Assembly (NCBI RefSeq): GCF_001687605.2 | Contig: NZ_CP016539.2 | Span: forward strand, 960,501-1,024,500 | Direction of reading: 5' to 3' | Length of the DNA stretch: 64,000 nt | Source of the DNA: Planococcus plakortidis | Lineage (GTDB): Bacteria > Bacillota > Bacilli > Bacillales_A > Planococcaceae | Part shown: piece after piece, positions 41,045-50,751 of the stretch | How positions within the stretch are numbered: the stretch's first letter is position 1 | Layout: every line of letters begins with the position of its first letter | Notes under the pieces: model-generated | What the model was told of the DNA's origin: nothing | The model's database searches: none | The model's input: only the letters and a program-made list of their open reading frames with translations | Made by a program: the position numbers and the translations under genes

Positions 41045-41783
41045 ATGGCGTCATACCTGTTTTTGCCGGCTTTTTCTTGATCAGCAGAATGCCGGTCAGT
41101 AAAACGCCGCTTAAGAACAAAGCTGCGGTACTGACCAATAATTCGTCCATGCCATGGCGAACGGCGATGGCAACGAACGCCCAGATGAAGACCAGGGTCA
41201 GCGGAATGTCCGAATGGTGGAAACGGATGTGAAGCGCCAATGCGGTCGCCACAGTCAGCATGATCACTGTCCATAACTGATCGCTCAAGCCCCAGCCGCT
41301 CCAATTATAGAAGGTCAGGACATAACTGATATTGGCGATGGTCGCGACACTGATCCAGCCAAGATTGACCGAAACCGGCAAGCGTTCCATAAAGCCCCGT
41401 TCGCCGTTTCCGTATTCCAGATACAAAGCGATCAGCGACAATAGATAGGCAATCATTGTAACGATCGACCAAATAAACAACTCATAATGCCAGCAGAGCA
41501 GCCAGGCGATATTGAAAACAGCGCTCAAGATGAAATATAATGACATTTTTGCTGAAGGGCGCTTGCCTTTTTTCAAGCGCAGCCAAAAACCGACGATCCA
41601 GATAGCCAATAAAATATATATAACGGACCAGATGGAGAACGCATAACCGGCCGGCGTAAAGAGGACCGGCACACGGTTGGAGATTTCACCGGTAGTCTGA
41701 CCGTTGATCGGCAGTATATTCGCCAAGGCATTCATGGTGACGACGGCGATAAATGCCAATGTCATCAGCAGTACGCGAATCAT
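41043..41783 (-). CDS. TspO/MBR-family tryptophan-rich membrane protein
   Basis: 246 residues with about seven hydrophobic segments, longer than the five-helix TspO. FTPAGYAFSIWSVIYILL is the family signature, and Trp residues cluster in the membrane parts (WLLCWHYELFIWS). A transport or tetrapyrrole-sensing role is known for relatives, not for this one. A much longer frame exists, but GGAGGGATTTC places the start at 41783. Confidence 0.8.
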   Translation of the reverse strand: MIRVLLMTLAFIAVVTMNALANILPINGQTTGEISNRVPVLFTPAGYAFSIWSVIYILLAIWIVGFWLRLKKGKRPSAKMSLYFILSAVFNIAWLLCWHYELFIWSIVTMIAYLLSLIALYLEYGNGERGFMERLPVSVNLGWISVATIANISYVLTFYNWSGWGLSDQLWTVIMLTVATALALHIRFHHSDIPLTLVFIWAFVAIAVRHGMDELLVSTAALFLSGVLLTGILLIKKKPAKTGMTP

Positions 41784-41968
41784 ATGAAATCCCTCCTCAA
41801 ATATCAGTATAAACTCGCTAGCCCGCACGACCAACAAGAAAGTGCAGGAAGTTTTTGAAAAATGGCGATATCGTGAAAAGTACAGGACGGTCGCCGTTCC
41901 CGTTATGGGGAGAGAGATGTTATACTTATTCATGTATTTTGAAAATTCGTGATTGCAGGGGGAAAAAG
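41784..41968. other. Divergent promoter region, TspO-like / pepF
   Basis: A TATACT box near 41922 may be the -10 for the oligoendopeptidase gene. No palindrome or riboswitch is recognised. Confidence 0.35.
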
Positions 41969-43768
41969 ATGGTGAATACATATCCGGAAGTATGGGATCT
42001 CGATCGTTTATTTTCAGGGGGCAGCGATTCAACCGAATTAAGGACGCACTTGGAGGCGACAGGCAATAAGCTGGCCGATTTCGAACAAGCCGCTGCCGCA
42101 TTCGATGTCCCGAAGCAAACGGACGACGCAACACATTTGGCGGCGTTCTTGGAACAGACGAGTGATGTATCCGTAGATCTCCGCCAAGCCGGGGCGTTTA
42201 TCGGCTGCTTGATGGCGCAAAACACCGAAGATAAAAAAGCGGCACTATTGCAAAGTGAACATGCATTGATGCGATCCCGTTTCCAAAGTGCTTTCTTGAA
42301 ATTCAAACAGGCGCTCATGGAAACGGACCCGAATGTCTGGTCAAAGCTGCTTTCGACTGAGGACTTGAAGGAATTCGCCTTCGTCCTGGACGAATGGCGC
42401 AAAGAAGCGAAACGACTGCTGTCAGAGCAAGAAGAAGGGCTCATCACATCGCTCGGCATCGACGGCTATCACGCGTGGAGTGAATTATACGATTTGCTGA
42501 TTGCCTCCGTATCGGTCCAAATGGAGGTGGACGGGGAAGAGAAGACGCTGTCGGTGGGGCAGGCGAATAATTTAAGCTCCCATCAAGATCGCCAGGTGCG
42601 CAAGGAAGCGTATGACAAGCTGGAAGCGGCATGGGGCGAAAAAGAAGAGTTGTTTGCGAAGACCTTGAACTCACTCGCGGGATTCCGGCTGCAGATGTAC
42701 AACAAGCGCGGCGTCGACAATGTGCTAGAAGAGCCATTGCAGATGAACCGCATGAAGCAGGAAACTTTGGACGTCATGTGGCAAGCCATCAGCGAACATA
42801 AACAGCCGTTTGCGGATTACTTGGCACGCAAGGCGCAATTGCTTGGTAAAGACAAACTCGCCTGGTACGATGTCGACGCGCCGGTCGTGGAAAACTCCCA
42901 GTCTTTTGATTACGAACAAGGGTCGGAGTTCATCATCCGACATTTCGGGAAATTCGGCCCGGCATTGGAGAACTTTTCCCGCCATGCGCTGGAAAACGGA
43001 TGGGTGGAAGCGGAAGACCGCGCGCATAAGATGCCGGGGGGCTTTTGCACTTCGCTTCCGAAAAGCGGGGAGTCGCGCATCTTCATGACTTATAGCGGAT
43101 CGATGTCCAATGTTGCGACACTCGCCCATGAATTGGGGCATGCTTTTCATACCCATGCGCTGCAACCGATGCATGATTTGAACCGCAGCTATGCGATGAA
43201 CGTCGCGGAAACGGCATCGACGTTTGCGGAAATGATTGTCGCGGACGCAGCGGTCAAGAACGCTGTGACCAAAGAAGAGAAAATTTCCTTGCTAGAAGAC
43301 AAGATCCAGCGCAGTGTGGCATTCTTCATGAACATCCACGCCCGCTTCCTGTTCGAGACGAGGTTCTACGAAGAACGCAAGAGTGGCGTAGTTCCGGCGA
43401 GCCGTCTGAACGAATTGATGGAACAGGCCCAGGAGGAAGCGTTTGCCGGCAGCTTATCCGAAAGGCATCCGCATTTCTGGGCATCGAAATTGCATTTCTA
43501 TATCACCGATGTGCCGTTTTACAATTTCCCTTACACATTCGGCTACCTGTTCTCGCTCAGCGTGTATGCGAAAGCGCTAGAAGAAGGGCAAGGGTTTGAA
43601 GAGAAATATATGGCCTTGCTCCGTGATACGGCGGTCATGAGCACAGAAGACTTGGCGATGAAGCATCTCGGGGAAGACATTACCGAAAAAGCCTTCTGGG
43701 AAAAAGGCATTGCCTTATGTACAAAAGATGTCGAGGAATTCATCAAATTGACTGCAGAAGAGGGATAA
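41969..43768 (+). CDS. M3-family oligoendopeptidase (PepF type)
   Basis: 599 residues. LAHELGHAFH contains the zinc site HExxH at His387-Glu388-His391, and ETASTFAEM about 25 residues later supplies the third ligand. It cleaves medium-length peptides in the cytosol. AGGGGG at 41957-41962 and ATG 41969 define the start; the frame extends back to 41855 without a binding site. One base separates its stop from the next gene. Confidence 0.9.
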   Translation: MVNTYPEVWDLDRLFSGGSDSTELRTHLEATGNKLADFEQAAAAFDVPKQTDDATHLAAFLEQTSDVSVDLRQAGAFIGCLMAQNTEDKKAALLQSEHALMRSRFQSAFLKFKQALMETDPNVWSKLLSTEDLKEFAFVLDEWRKEAKRLLSEQEEGLITSLGIDGYHAWSELYDLLIASVSVQMEVDGEEKTLSVGQANNLSSHQDRQVRKEAYDKLEAAWGEKEELFAKTLNSLAGFRLQMYNKRGVDNVLEEPLQMNRMKQETLDVMWQAISEHKQPFADYLARKAQLLGKDKLAWYDVDAPVVENSQSFDYEQGSEFIIRHFGKFGPALENFSRHALENGWVEAEDRAHKMPGGFCTSLPKSGESRIFMTYSGSMSNVATLAHELGHAFHTHALQPMHDLNRSYAMNVAETASTFAEMIVADAAVKNAVTKEEKISLLEDKIQRSVAFFMNIHARFLFETRFYEERKSGVVPASRLNELMEQAQEEAFAGSLSERHPHFWASKLHFYITDVPFYNFPYTFGYLFSLSVYAKALEEGQGFEEKYMALLRDTAVMSTEDLAMKHLGEDITEKAFWEKGIALCTKDVEEFIKLTAEEG

Positions 43769-43769
43769 G

Positions 43770-44318
43770 ATGAATCTGCTTTTTGAAGGAAAAACGTGTT
43801 ATCTGCGCACACTTACCGTAGAAGATGCTGAAGACATGGTGCGGATCCTAATGAAGAACCGTGATTATTGGGCGATTTATGAGCCGCGGCATCGCGATAG
43901 TTATTTCACGGTGGCCGTCCAGCGCGAGAAGATCCGCGAGTCGATCTATCAGGCGCGGGAAAACCGGGAATACAGTTTTGGGATTTTCTCCCACGACAGC
44001 AATCAGCTGATCGGCCATATTTCCATTTACAGCATCAAACGCTTGCCGTTCCTCAGCGCACTGGTCGGCTACTCGATGGATGAAGAGTTCATCGGTCGCG
44101 GCATTGCCAGCGAAGCGGTCCGCTTGGTCACGGCTTTCGGTTTCGAGCAATTGCGCCTTCACCGGGTAGAAGCGTATGTGGCCCCGGATAATATCGGCTC
44201 ACTGCGCGTGCTCGAAAAAGCGGGGTTCGAAAAGGAAGGCTTGCTTAAACAATTCCTGTTCATCAACGGGGAATGGAAAGACCATTATTATTACGCATTG
44301 CTCGAACAGGATTTTTGA
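43770..44318 (+). CDS. GNAT acetyltransferase, RimJ-like
   Basis: 182 residues of the RimJ/RimL-type GNAT branch. IGRGIASEAVRLVTAFGFEQ is the acetyl-CoA site with its helix, and HRVEAYVAPDNIGSLRVLEK is the characteristic C-terminal strand-helix. Such enzymes acetylate N-termini of ribosomal proteins or small molecules. It is tightly linked to pepF. Confidence 0.87.
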   Translation: MNLLFEGKTCYLRTLTVEDAEDMVRILMKNRDYWAIYEPRHRDSYFTVAVQREKIRESIYQARENREYSFGIFSHDSNQLIGHISIYSIKRLPFLSALVGYSMDEEFIGRGIASEAVRLVTAFGFEQLRLHRVEAYVAPDNIGSLRVLEKAGFEKEGLLKQFLFINGEWKDHYYYALLEQDF

Positions 44319-44397
44319 AAGGGCAAGGCCGCCTATCGGAGATGGTGGAAGGATATGCGGAGATGGTTTGAAAATTGAGGAAGGGAGAGGGTGCCAG

Positions 44398-44880
44398 ATG
44401 AATCCCGAGAAATTATTTGCCTATCACCAATGGGCGAGCCAAAAGGTGCTGCAATTGGTAGAAGACGCAGGTGAAGAGTATTACACAAAAGCGGGAAAAA
44501 GTTCATTCCCGTCAATCCGCGACACAGTCGCCCATGTCATCGGTGTCGAAAAAATGTGGTTCAAGCGGATGAATGGAGTCAAGAGCCCGGAATTCGAACA
44601 CTTCGATGTCGATACGGTTGAGAAAGCGAAAAATGCCTTGCTTTTGCTTCATGCAGAGATGGAATTGTATTTTGCTTCGTTATCAAAGGAAAGTTGGCAA
44701 GAACAGCTGGATTACCGCAATATGAAAGGCGACGAATTCCGCCACAGCCGCGAAGAAATGCTGTTCACCATCGTCAACCATGCGAGCTACCACCGGGGGC
44801 AGATCACTTCGTTATTGCGCCAATTTGGTAAAGCCGGAATCCCGCTTGACTATATCTATTTCCAAAAAGAAAACCGCTGA
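44398..44880 (+). CDS. DinB/YfiT-family putative metal-dependent enzyme
   Basis: 160 residues with the four-helix DinB fold. The three metal His positions are seen in TVAHVIG and NHASYHRGQITSLLRQ. Relatives include bacillithiol-dependent transferases, so a thiol transferase role is possible but unproven. A long upstream frame overlaps the GNAT gene in another register; GGGAGAGGGTG places the start at ATG 44398. Confidence 0.85.
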   Translation: MNPEKLFAYHQWASQKVLQLVEDAGEEYYTKAGKSSFPSIRDTVAHVIGVEKMWFKRMNGVKSPEFEHFDVDTVEKAKNALLLLHAEMELYFASLSKESWQEQLDYRNMKGDEFRHSREEMLFTIVNHASYHRGQITSLLRQFGKAGIPLDYIYFQKENR

Positions 44881-44898
44881 GATTCCTCAGCGGTTTTT
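44871..44898. terminator. Terminator after dinB-like gene; left flank of element A
   Basis: AAACCGCTGAG (44871-44881) pairs with CTCAGCGGTTT (44886-44896), loop ATTC, then TT. The stem overlaps the stop codon. A near copy lies at 45280-45306, on the other side of the repeat element. Confidence 0.9.
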
Positions 44899-45279
44899 AG
44901 CTTGTCTAGAAAGTTAAGAAGTCGTATTTTCCGAAGCTAATCGCACGACTCCGCGGGCGGGAATCGAGCCTCCTCGTCACTAAAACCGTTGCTCAACTCT
45001 CACTGCGTTCGAGCATCGCAAATGAATTTGCTCAGCACAGCTTCGCTCATTCATTGCCTGGCGGGGTCTCTCAAACCCGTCGCTTCGCTGCTCCCGCAGG
45101 AAAGATAAGGCCGAACTACGTGAGACCTTATCTTTGCGAAGTAATGCGCAGCATTATTGAGCAGAAGGGTTTACGAGCGAACGCTTCTCCAAATACTAAG
45201 ATAGGTCATTGATTATTGATTGTAGAAAAAATGGGTGCTTTTTAATTCATTGTGAATCATAGACTTCATCAGTACTCTT
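44899..45279. repeat. Repeat element A (about 381 bp)
   Basis: Non-coding element related to element B (53247-53483) in reverse orientation. Shared blocks are AGAAAGTTAAGAAGTCGTAT-type start, TTTTCCGAAGCTA, CGCGGGCGGGAATCGAGCC, TCTCAAACCCG, TCCCGCAGGA, GCTTCTCCAAATACT and a more diverged end near GACTTCATCAGTACTCT. Relative to B it carries extra sequence around 45000-45070 and 45110-45175. It fills the gap between two convergent genes and is bounded by similar hairpins. Confidence 0.75.
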
Positions 45280-45306
45280 AAAAAAGCTGAGATTGCTCAG
45301 CGGTTT
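45280..45306 (-). terminator. Terminator of the carbonic anhydrase gene; right flank of element A
   Basis: GCTGAG (45286-45291) pairs with CTCAGC (45296-45301), loop ATTG. Six A residues at 45280-45285 give the T-run on the minus strand. Its sequence nearly repeats the dinB terminator. Confidence 0.88.
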
Positions 45307-45869
45307 TCGTCTTTATTCCCGTCGATGACGACGTCGAGTTTTCCGGTTTTCGGGTCGATGACAAGGCCGTGGACGGGAACCGTTTTATCCATCAATGGGT
45401 GATGGCGGACCATGTCGACGCTGTGGCGCACGCTATCCGTTACGTTGTCGAAACCTTGCAGCCACTCGTCGAGGTTGACGCCTGAGAATTTCATCTGTTC
45501 GATCGTGCTTTCTTCAACGCCGCGGGCTTTCATCTTTTCGATGATGCCTTCCGGTTTTACTTTGGCCATACCGCAGTCATGGTGCCCGATAATATAAATC
45601 TCATCGGCATTCAATTCATAAACTGCGACGAACAAGCTGCGCATGATGCCGCCAAACGGATGGTTGATGACAGCGCCGGCGCTTTTGACGATCTTCACGT
45701 CGCCGTTCTTGAAGTTCATCGCTTTTGGCAATAGTTCAAGCAGGCGGGTATCCATGCAAGTCAAGATGACGATCCGCTTATCCGGGAGATTGGTGGTAAT
45801 GAATTCCTCATAGTGTTTTTCTTCTACAAATTTTTCGTTGTAATCCAAAATCTCATTCAATAAAGACAT
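45297..45869 (-). CDS. Beta-class carbonic anhydrase, YtiB-like
   Basis: 190 residues. ILTCMDTRL carries Cys38, Asp40 and Arg42, and IIGHHDCGM carries His96 and Cys99; Cys38, His96 and Cys99 are the zinc ligands. It hydrates CO2 to bicarbonate. The length and HHDCGM resemble the compact YtiB branch. AGGAGGAAAAACG precedes ATG 45869. It lies 30 bases after mreBH on the same strand. Confidence 0.9.
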   Translation of the reverse strand: MSLLNEILDYNEKFVEEKHYEEFITTNLPDKRIVILTCMDTRLLELLPKAMNFKNGDVKIVKSAGAVINHPFGGIMRSLFVAVYELNADEIYIIGHHDCGMAKVKPEGIIEKMKARGVEESTIEQMKFSGVNLDEWLQGFDNVTDSVRHSVDMVRHHPLMDKTVPVHGLVIDPKTGKLDVVIDGNKDENR

Positions 45870-45899
45870 CGTTTTTCCTCCTTGATGGTGGTTTGGGAT

Positions 45900-46907
45900 T
45901 TAACGCGACATTTTCTCAAGCCGGTCGATCATGCCGAGCGACCGGCCGGTGCCGATCGCGACGGATTCCAGCGGGTCCGGCGCAATATGGACCGGTACGG
46001 AAATTTCCTGCGCCAGCCATTCCTGCAAGCCTTTCAATAAAGCGCCGCCGCCGGAAATGACGACACCTTGGTCGACCATATCGCCCGACAATTCAGCGGG
46101 GCAATTTTCCAGCGTGGCGCGGATGCATTCCAAGATGGCTGACAAGGATTCACTGAGCGCTTTTTGCATTTCATCGGAACTCAACTCGATCGTTTTCGGC
46201 AATCCGCTCAATACGTCACGGCCGCGGATGTTCATCTTTTTCGGTTCGTGAGGGATCGGCGCATAACCGATTTCTTTTTTGATCGTTTCGGCCGTTTTCT
46301 CGCCGATCAATAGATTATAATGCTTGCGGACGTATTGGATGATGTCTTCATCCATCCGGTCGCCGGCGATCTTGATCGTATTGGAGGACACCACACCGCC
46401 GAATGAAATGATGGCGACTTCTGTCGTGCCTCCTCCAATATCGACGATGACCGAAGCGACAGGTTCCGTAATCGGCAAGTCAGCGCCGATTGCTGCAGCG
46501 ACCGTTTCTTCGATCAAGTGCACGGATTTAGCGCCGCTTTGTTTAACGGCATCATGGATGGCCCGGCGTTCGACCGCTGTGGCGCCAGACGGGGTGCAGA
46601 CCATCACTTTCGGCTTGCGCAATGAACCGCCGAGCTGCTTCGCCGCTTTTTGCATGACCAGCTTCAAGAGTTCACGGGTCACATCAAAATCGGCGATGAC
46701 GCCTTCTTTCATCGGGCGCACGATGCGGATGGAGTCCGGCGCTTTGCCGAGCATCGCTTTCGCTTCGTTACCGATGGCGATGACGGCTCCGCTGCGGGCG
46801 TCCAGGGCGACGATGGATGGTTCATTCAAGATGACGCCTTTTGACTTTGTATAGACAAGAATATTGGCGGTACCGAGATCGATCCCGATATCCGTTGCAG
46901 AAAACAT
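45900..46907 (-). CDS. mreBH: MreBH, actin-like cell shape protein
   Basis: 335 residues of the MreB family. [16 protein letters not shown] is the phosphate 1 loop, [19 protein letters not shown] phosphate 2 and [14 protein letters not shown] the adenosine region. FRKP/LRKP-type and [20 protein letters not shown], as well as a non-mreCD setting, fit MreBH, which in B. subtilis guides LytE autolysin. AGGAGGAATC at the right distance selects ATG 46907 over the longer frame. It is transcribed toward the carbonic anhydrase gene. Confidence 0.9.
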   Translation of the reverse strand: MFSATDIGIDLGTANILVYTKSKGVILNEPSIVALDARSGAVIAIGNEAKAMLGKAPDSIRIVRPMKEGVIADFDVTRELLKLVMQKAAKQLGGSLRKPKVMVCTPSGATAVERRAIHDAVKQSGAKSVHLIEETVAAAIGADLPITEPVASVIVDIGGGTTEVAIISFGGVVSSNTIKIAGDRMDEDIIQYVRKHYNLLIGEKTAETIKKEIGYAPIPHEPKKMNIRGRDVLSGLPKTIELSSDEMQKALSESLSAILECIRATLENCPAELSGDMVDQGVVISGGGALLKGLQEWLAQEISVPVHIAPDPLESVAIGTGRSLGMIDRLEKMSR

Positions 46908-46993
46908 GGATAGATTCCTCCTAATCGGTATAAGCACTGCTTATTCAAATTTTATCACTTTTCTGTGAGATGTGATAGAGGGAGGAGAAACAG

Positions 46994-47034
46994 AAAAAAG
47001 CTCTGCCCCGCATATGCGAGGCAGAGCCTTTTAC
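46994..47034 (-). terminator. Terminator after the 46-aa membrane peptide gene
   Basis: AAGCTCTGCC and GGCAGAGCCTT flank a CGCATATGCG core; an A-run at 46994-46998 gives the minus-strand T-run. Confidence 0.88.
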
Positions 47035-47175
47035 TTAATGACGCTCTTTCGGAAGCGGATCGATATGCTCTGCATCATGGCTATGAAGCTCTTTGCCAAG
47101 GAAATGAAGCAGTGTGAAGAAGAACATGAAGATCACAGCCATAAATCCGAGGACAGCAGTAATACCGTATAGCAT
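47035..47175 (-). CDS. 46-aa single-span membrane peptide
   Basis: MLYGITAVLGFMAVIFMFFF is the start of one hydrophobic helix, followed by a His/Asp/Glu-rich tail with HSHDAEH. An AGAGGGG site lies about 9 bases upstream of ATG 47175. It has its own terminator. No family is recognised; the His-rich tail could bind metal, which is inference only. Confidence 0.6.
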   Translation of the reverse strand: MLYGITAVLGFMAVIFMFFFTLLHFLGKELHSHDAEHIDPLPKERH

Positions 47176-47259
47176 AGTGATAACCCCTCTCTAAACTGTA
47201 ATAATCCTATTCAGTATACATGAAAACGCATGGAAAATTAAGTGTCGAATTATCGACCT

Positions 47260-48492
47260 TTAAAATGCCCAGTTGCCGCCTCGGAAGATCGGTTCGCGCG
47301 TGCCGTCTTCCAAAATTCCATCGATGTCCATATCGGCAGAGCCGACCATGAAATCGACATGCGTGATGCTTTGGTTCAAGCCATGCTCTTTCAATTCATC
47401 CGCTGACATCGTCTTGCCGCCTTCTAGACAGAACGCATAGGCACTGCCGATGGCGAAATGGTTGGACGCATTTTCATCGAATAAAGTATTGAAGAACAAA
47501 ATGCCGGAATCCGAAATCGGCGATTGATGGGGCACTAATGCCACTTCGCCAAGGCGGTGGGAGCCTTCGTCCGTAGCGACCAATTCCTTGAGCACTTCTT
47601 CGCCTTGTTCAGCGGAGACATCGGTGATGCGGCCGCCTTCAAACGTGATTTTAAAGCCATCGATGATATTGCCGCCATAGCTGAGCGGTTTGGTGCTTGA
47701 AACGAAACCGTTGACATCGTCTTTATGTGGCACGGTAAAGACTTCTTCTGTCGGCATATTGGCCATGAAAGTATGGCCTTTTTCGTTGACGGAACCAGCG
47801 CCTGCCCACAGATGGCCTTTTGGCAGCGCGACTTCGAGGTCGGTGCCAGGTGCCTGGTAATGAAGCTTGGCGTATTTCTTGTCGTTCAAATAATCGGCTT
47901 TGGTGTGGAGCGTGCGGTCATGCTCCAGCCAAGCTTCGATCGGGTCTTTCGTATCTGCGCGGACAGCTTTGAAAATCGCTTCCCAAAGTGCATCCACTTG
48001 TTCGTTTTCTGGAAGGTCCGGGAATACTTTCTTCGCCCATTGCTCAGATGGCGCTGCTAGGACGCACCAGCTGATCTTATCGGATTGCACATACTGGCGG
48101 TATTTATTCAGCGCTTGCCCGGTCGCTTTTTGGGACGCAGAAATGCGTTTGGAATCGATGCCTTTTAGTAAGTCCGGGCTTTGCGAAACGACGCTGATGA
48201 AAGCTGCGCCTTGTTCGGCCAATTGCTCCCGTTCCTGGACTTTCCATTCCGGGAATTCCGCGAAAGAATCTTCCGGTGCTTTCTCGAAGCGCGTGCGCGA
48301 AATCACATCGTCGCTCCAGTCCACGAATACTTGTCTTGCACCTTCTTCATACGCTTTCTTGACAATCAAGCGGACAAACGGTGCTGCATCTATGGAAGCT
48401 GCAATATACAATTTTTGGTCAGGCTGGATATTGACGCCTACCTTTACCGCCAATTCAGCATAGCGGGATAATTTTTCATCAAATGTAGTCAT
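47260..48492 (-). CDS. M29-family aminopeptidase, copy 2
   Basis: 410 residues, clearly paralogous to the protein at 35638-36861 along its whole length (shared YAELAV-VGVNIQP, KVFP, GNIIDGF, PISDSGILF, LFDENASNH and VGSADMDIDGI). GAGGAGTG lies before ATG 48492; a longer frame to 48537 has no binding site. It is divergent from psuK. Two copies in one 64-kb window suggest different peptide ranges. Confidence 0.88.
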   Translation of the reverse strand: MTTFDEKLSRYAELAVKVGVNIQPDQKLYIAASIDAAPFVRLIVKKAYEEGARQVFVDWSDDVISRTRFEKAPEDSFAEFPEWKVQEREQLAEQGAAFISVVSQSPDLLKGIDSKRISASQKATGQALNKYRQYVQSDKISWCVLAAPSEQWAKKVFPDLPENEQVDALWEAIFKAVRADTKDPIEAWLEHDRTLHTKADYLNDKKYAKLHYQAPGTDLEVALPKGHLWAGAGSVNEKGHTFMANMPTEEVFTVPHKDDVNGFVSSTKPLSYGGNIIDGFKITFEGGRITDVSAEQGEEVLKELVATDEGSHRLGEVALVPHQSPISDSGILFFNTLFDENASNHFAIGSAYAFCLEGGKTMSADELKEHGLNQSITHVDFMVGSADMDIDGILEDGTREPIFRGGNWAF

Positions 48493-48577
48493 TTCCAAAA
48501 ACACTCCTCTCATCCTTTCTATAGTAGCAATATTCAAACACGTTGCGCAATAGCGGTGCGTGTGAAAGAAAAATGAG

Positions 48578-48606
48578 TTGTATTTTTTATTATAAAAGTT
48601 TATAAT
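48578..48606 (+). promoter_or_regulatory. psuKG promoter
   Basis: TTGTAT (48578-48583), a 17-base spacer and a perfect TATAAT (48601-48606). Confidence 0.75.
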
Positions 48607-48612
48607 ATAAAC
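48598..48612. promoter_or_regulatory. Palindrome over the psuK -10 box, candidate operator
   Basis: GTTTATA-A-TATAAAC is a perfect 15-base palindrome that contains the -10 box. AAAGTTTAAA further on carries a related half-site. A protein bound here would block RNA polymerase. The HTH domain of PsuK itself is an obvious candidate binder. Confidence 0.45.
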
Positions 48613-48637
48613 AAAAGTTTAAAAAGGGGGGGAGACC

Positions 48638-49732
48638 ATGAACCGCAATGAACAGAAAATCCTTGCATTGATCGAACGCGACCCATATATGTCCCAACAG
48701 GAAATGGCGGATGCACTTGGGATTTCGCGGCCATCCTTAGCCAATTTGATCTCAGGGCTCATCAAGCAAGGGAAGATTCTCGGCCGCGCATACGTATTGC
48801 CTGAAGAAAATACAATTCTATGCATTGGCGGGGCGAACGTCGACCGGAAGTTTCATTTGAAAGCCCCTTCTGTCCACGGCACTTCAAACCCGGCCACGGT
48901 AACGCGAAGTGTCGGGGGAGTCGCGCGCAATATTGCTGAAAACCTGGGCCGTCTTGGGCATACAGTCCAATTGGTGTCGATTGCAGGAGACGACCCGGAA
49001 TGGCGCTTCATCGAGGAAGTGTCCTCGCCTTACATGGACACGGCCATGACCAAAACACTTTCGCAAGGCGCAACGGGCAGCTACACAGCCGTACTGGAAC
49101 CTGACGGCGAAATGGCCTTGGCACTGGCGGATATGGACATTTACAATGAATTGACCCCAGAGTACTTGGAAGCTCACCGCAGCATGTTGATGCGGGCGAA
49201 GCTATTGGTGGTCGACTTAAACTGCCCGAAACAAACCATCAAATATTTGCAAGATCTCGCATTTTCTTCCGGATTGCAGCTTGCGGTCATTCCCGTATCA
49301 GCGCCGAAAATGGAACGCCTTGGGGAAGACTTAAAAGGGGTTTCGTTCCTCATCTTGAACCGAGACGAAGCCGCGCTCAGGCTTGGCATCTCGATCCATG
49401 ACGAAACCGATTGGAAGCGCGCGGTGGAATTGCTTCTTGAGCAAGGCGCAACAACAGCTGTCGTGACCGGCGGAAAAGACGGCGCCATGGCTGGTGACGC
49501 AAATGGGATAACGCATTTTCCAGCCATCAAAACAGCGCAAGTCGAAGATGTCACAGGAGCTGGGGACGCTTTCGCAGGAGGCTTTCTTCACGCCCACCTA
49601 TCGGGCCATGATTTCCATAAAGCGGTGCGGATGGGCATGCTGAATGCAGCCAAGACGCTCGCGAGCAGCCAGACAGTACGTCCCGAATTAACCGAAACGG
49701 TGTTAACCAAAGAACTGGAGGAATTAAAATGA
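48638..49732 (+). CDS. psuK: Pseudouridine kinase with N-terminal HTH domain
   Basis: 364 residues. Residues 1-60 ([20 protein letters not shown] then [18 protein letters not shown]) form a winged helix-turn-helix. The rest is a PfkB sugar kinase with a conserved C-terminal [13 protein letters not shown], catalytic Asp310. Partnered with psuG it phosphorylates pseudouridine for breakdown. The HTH suggests a regulator-enzyme fusion that may sense its substrate. Its stop overlaps the psuG start by 4 bases. Confidence 0.88.
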   Translation: MNRNEQKILALIERDPYMSQQEMADALGISRPSLANLISGLIKQGKILGRAYVLPEENTILCIGGANVDRKFHLKAPSVHGTSNPATVTRSVGGVARNIAENLGRLGHTVQLVSIAGDDPEWRFIEEVSSPYMDTAMTKTLSQGATGSYTAVLEPDGEMALALADMDIYNELTPEYLEAHRSMLMRAKLLVVDLNCPKQTIKYLQDLAFSSGLQLAVIPVSAPKMERLGEDLKGVSFLILNRDEAALRLGISIHDETDWKRAVELLLEQGATTAVVTGGKDGAMAGDANGITHFPAIKTAQVEDVTGAGDAFAGGFLHAHLSGHDFHKAVRMGMLNAAKTLASSQTVRPELTETVLTKELEELK

Positions 49733-50640
49733 CAAACATGATCAGCTATTCAACAGAGGTACAGGAAGCCATCGAAATGAAAAAACCGATCGTCGCCTTG
49801 GAGTCGACCATCATCTCCCACGGCATGCCGTATCCGCAAAACGTGGAAACCGCACGTGAGGTCGAACAGATTATCCGCGATAACGGGGCTGTTCCCGCAA
49901 CGATCGCGTTGATGGACGGACAGATCAAAATTGGCTTGTCGGAGGAAGAACTGGAACTTCTGGGCAATTCCACGGACGTTGCGAAAGTATCGCGCCGTGA
50001 CATCGGCCAATTGCTCGCGACGAAAAAAATCGGAGCGACGACGGTTGCTGCGACGATGATCTGCGCAGAGCTTGCCGGCATCCGCGTCTTCGCGACCGGC
50101 GGCATCGGCGGTGTCCACCGCGGGGCGGAAGCGACGATGGATATTTCGGCCGACTTGGAAGAGTTGTCGAATACAGGAGTTGCCGTCGTCTGTGCGGGTG
50201 CGAAATCGATTCTCGATATCGGGCTGACACTGGAATACCTCGAGACAAAAGGCGTGCCGGTCATCGGCTACCAAACGGATGAGATGCCTGCATTCTATAC
50301 ACGCCACAGCGGTTTCCCGTTGAGCTATGGTTCACAATCGACTGAAGAGCTTGCAGCTATCCTCAAAGCGCAATGGTCGCTTGGCTTGAAGGGCGGGGCT
50401 GTCATCGCCAACCCGATTCCACAAGAACATGCGCTTGATAAAGGCTTTATCGATGGCATCATTGAACAGGCCATGGCAGAAGCGAAAGCGAACGGCATCA
50501 ACGGCAAAGAAGTGACGCCATTTTTGCTCGGCAAGGTGAAGGAATTGACGGAAGGCAAAAGCCTGGTCGCAAATATCGAACTCGTCAAGCACAATGCCAA
50601 AGTTGGCGCGGAACTCGCAGCTTCTTATAATGCACTTTGA
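49729..50640 (+). CDS. psuG: Pseudouridine-5'-phosphate glycosidase PsuG
   Basis: 303 residues. It splits pseudouridine 5'-phosphate to uracil and ribose 5-phosphate (reversibly). [48 protein letters not shown] and [19 protein letters not shown], with the Lys of the Schiff-base site, are family signatures. It overlaps psuK in ATGA and ends at a terminator. The pair forms a salvage route for RNA-derived pseudouridine. Confidence 0.94.
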   Translation: MTNMISYSTEVQEAIEMKKPIVALESTIISHGMPYPQNVETAREVEQIIRDNGAVPATIALMDGQIKIGLSEEELELLGNSTDVAKVSRRDIGQLLATKKIGATTVAATMICAELAGIRVFATGGIGGVHRGAEATMDISADLEELSNTGVAVVCAGAKSILDIGLTLEYLETKGVPVIGYQTDEMPAFYTRHSGFPLSYGSQSTEELAAILKAQWSLGLKGGAVIANPIPQEHALDKGFIDGIIEQAMAEAKANGINGKEVTPFLLGKVKELTEGKSLVANIELVKHNAKVGAELAASYNAL

Positions 50641-50652
50641 GAACAAATTGTG

Positions 50653-50684
50653 AAAAAAGGCCCCTTGAGGGTCTTTTTTTTTAT
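50653..50684 (+). terminator. Terminator after psuG
   Basis: AAAAAAGGCCC pairs with GGGTCTTTTTT across a TTGA-containing loop, followed by a long T-run. Confidence 0.88.
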
Positions 50685-50751
50685 CGTATGCAGGCCGTTC
50701 GGTTTTCAGCTGCTCCTTTTCAGGGTAAGGAGAATCAAGGAGTTGAAGCTC

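Noticed and set aside
44899-45279. Element A as a CRISPR array or tRNA-like region
   Set aside because: No regularly spaced direct repeats and no cloverleaf; it is a single dispersed element with one relative at 53247-53483.
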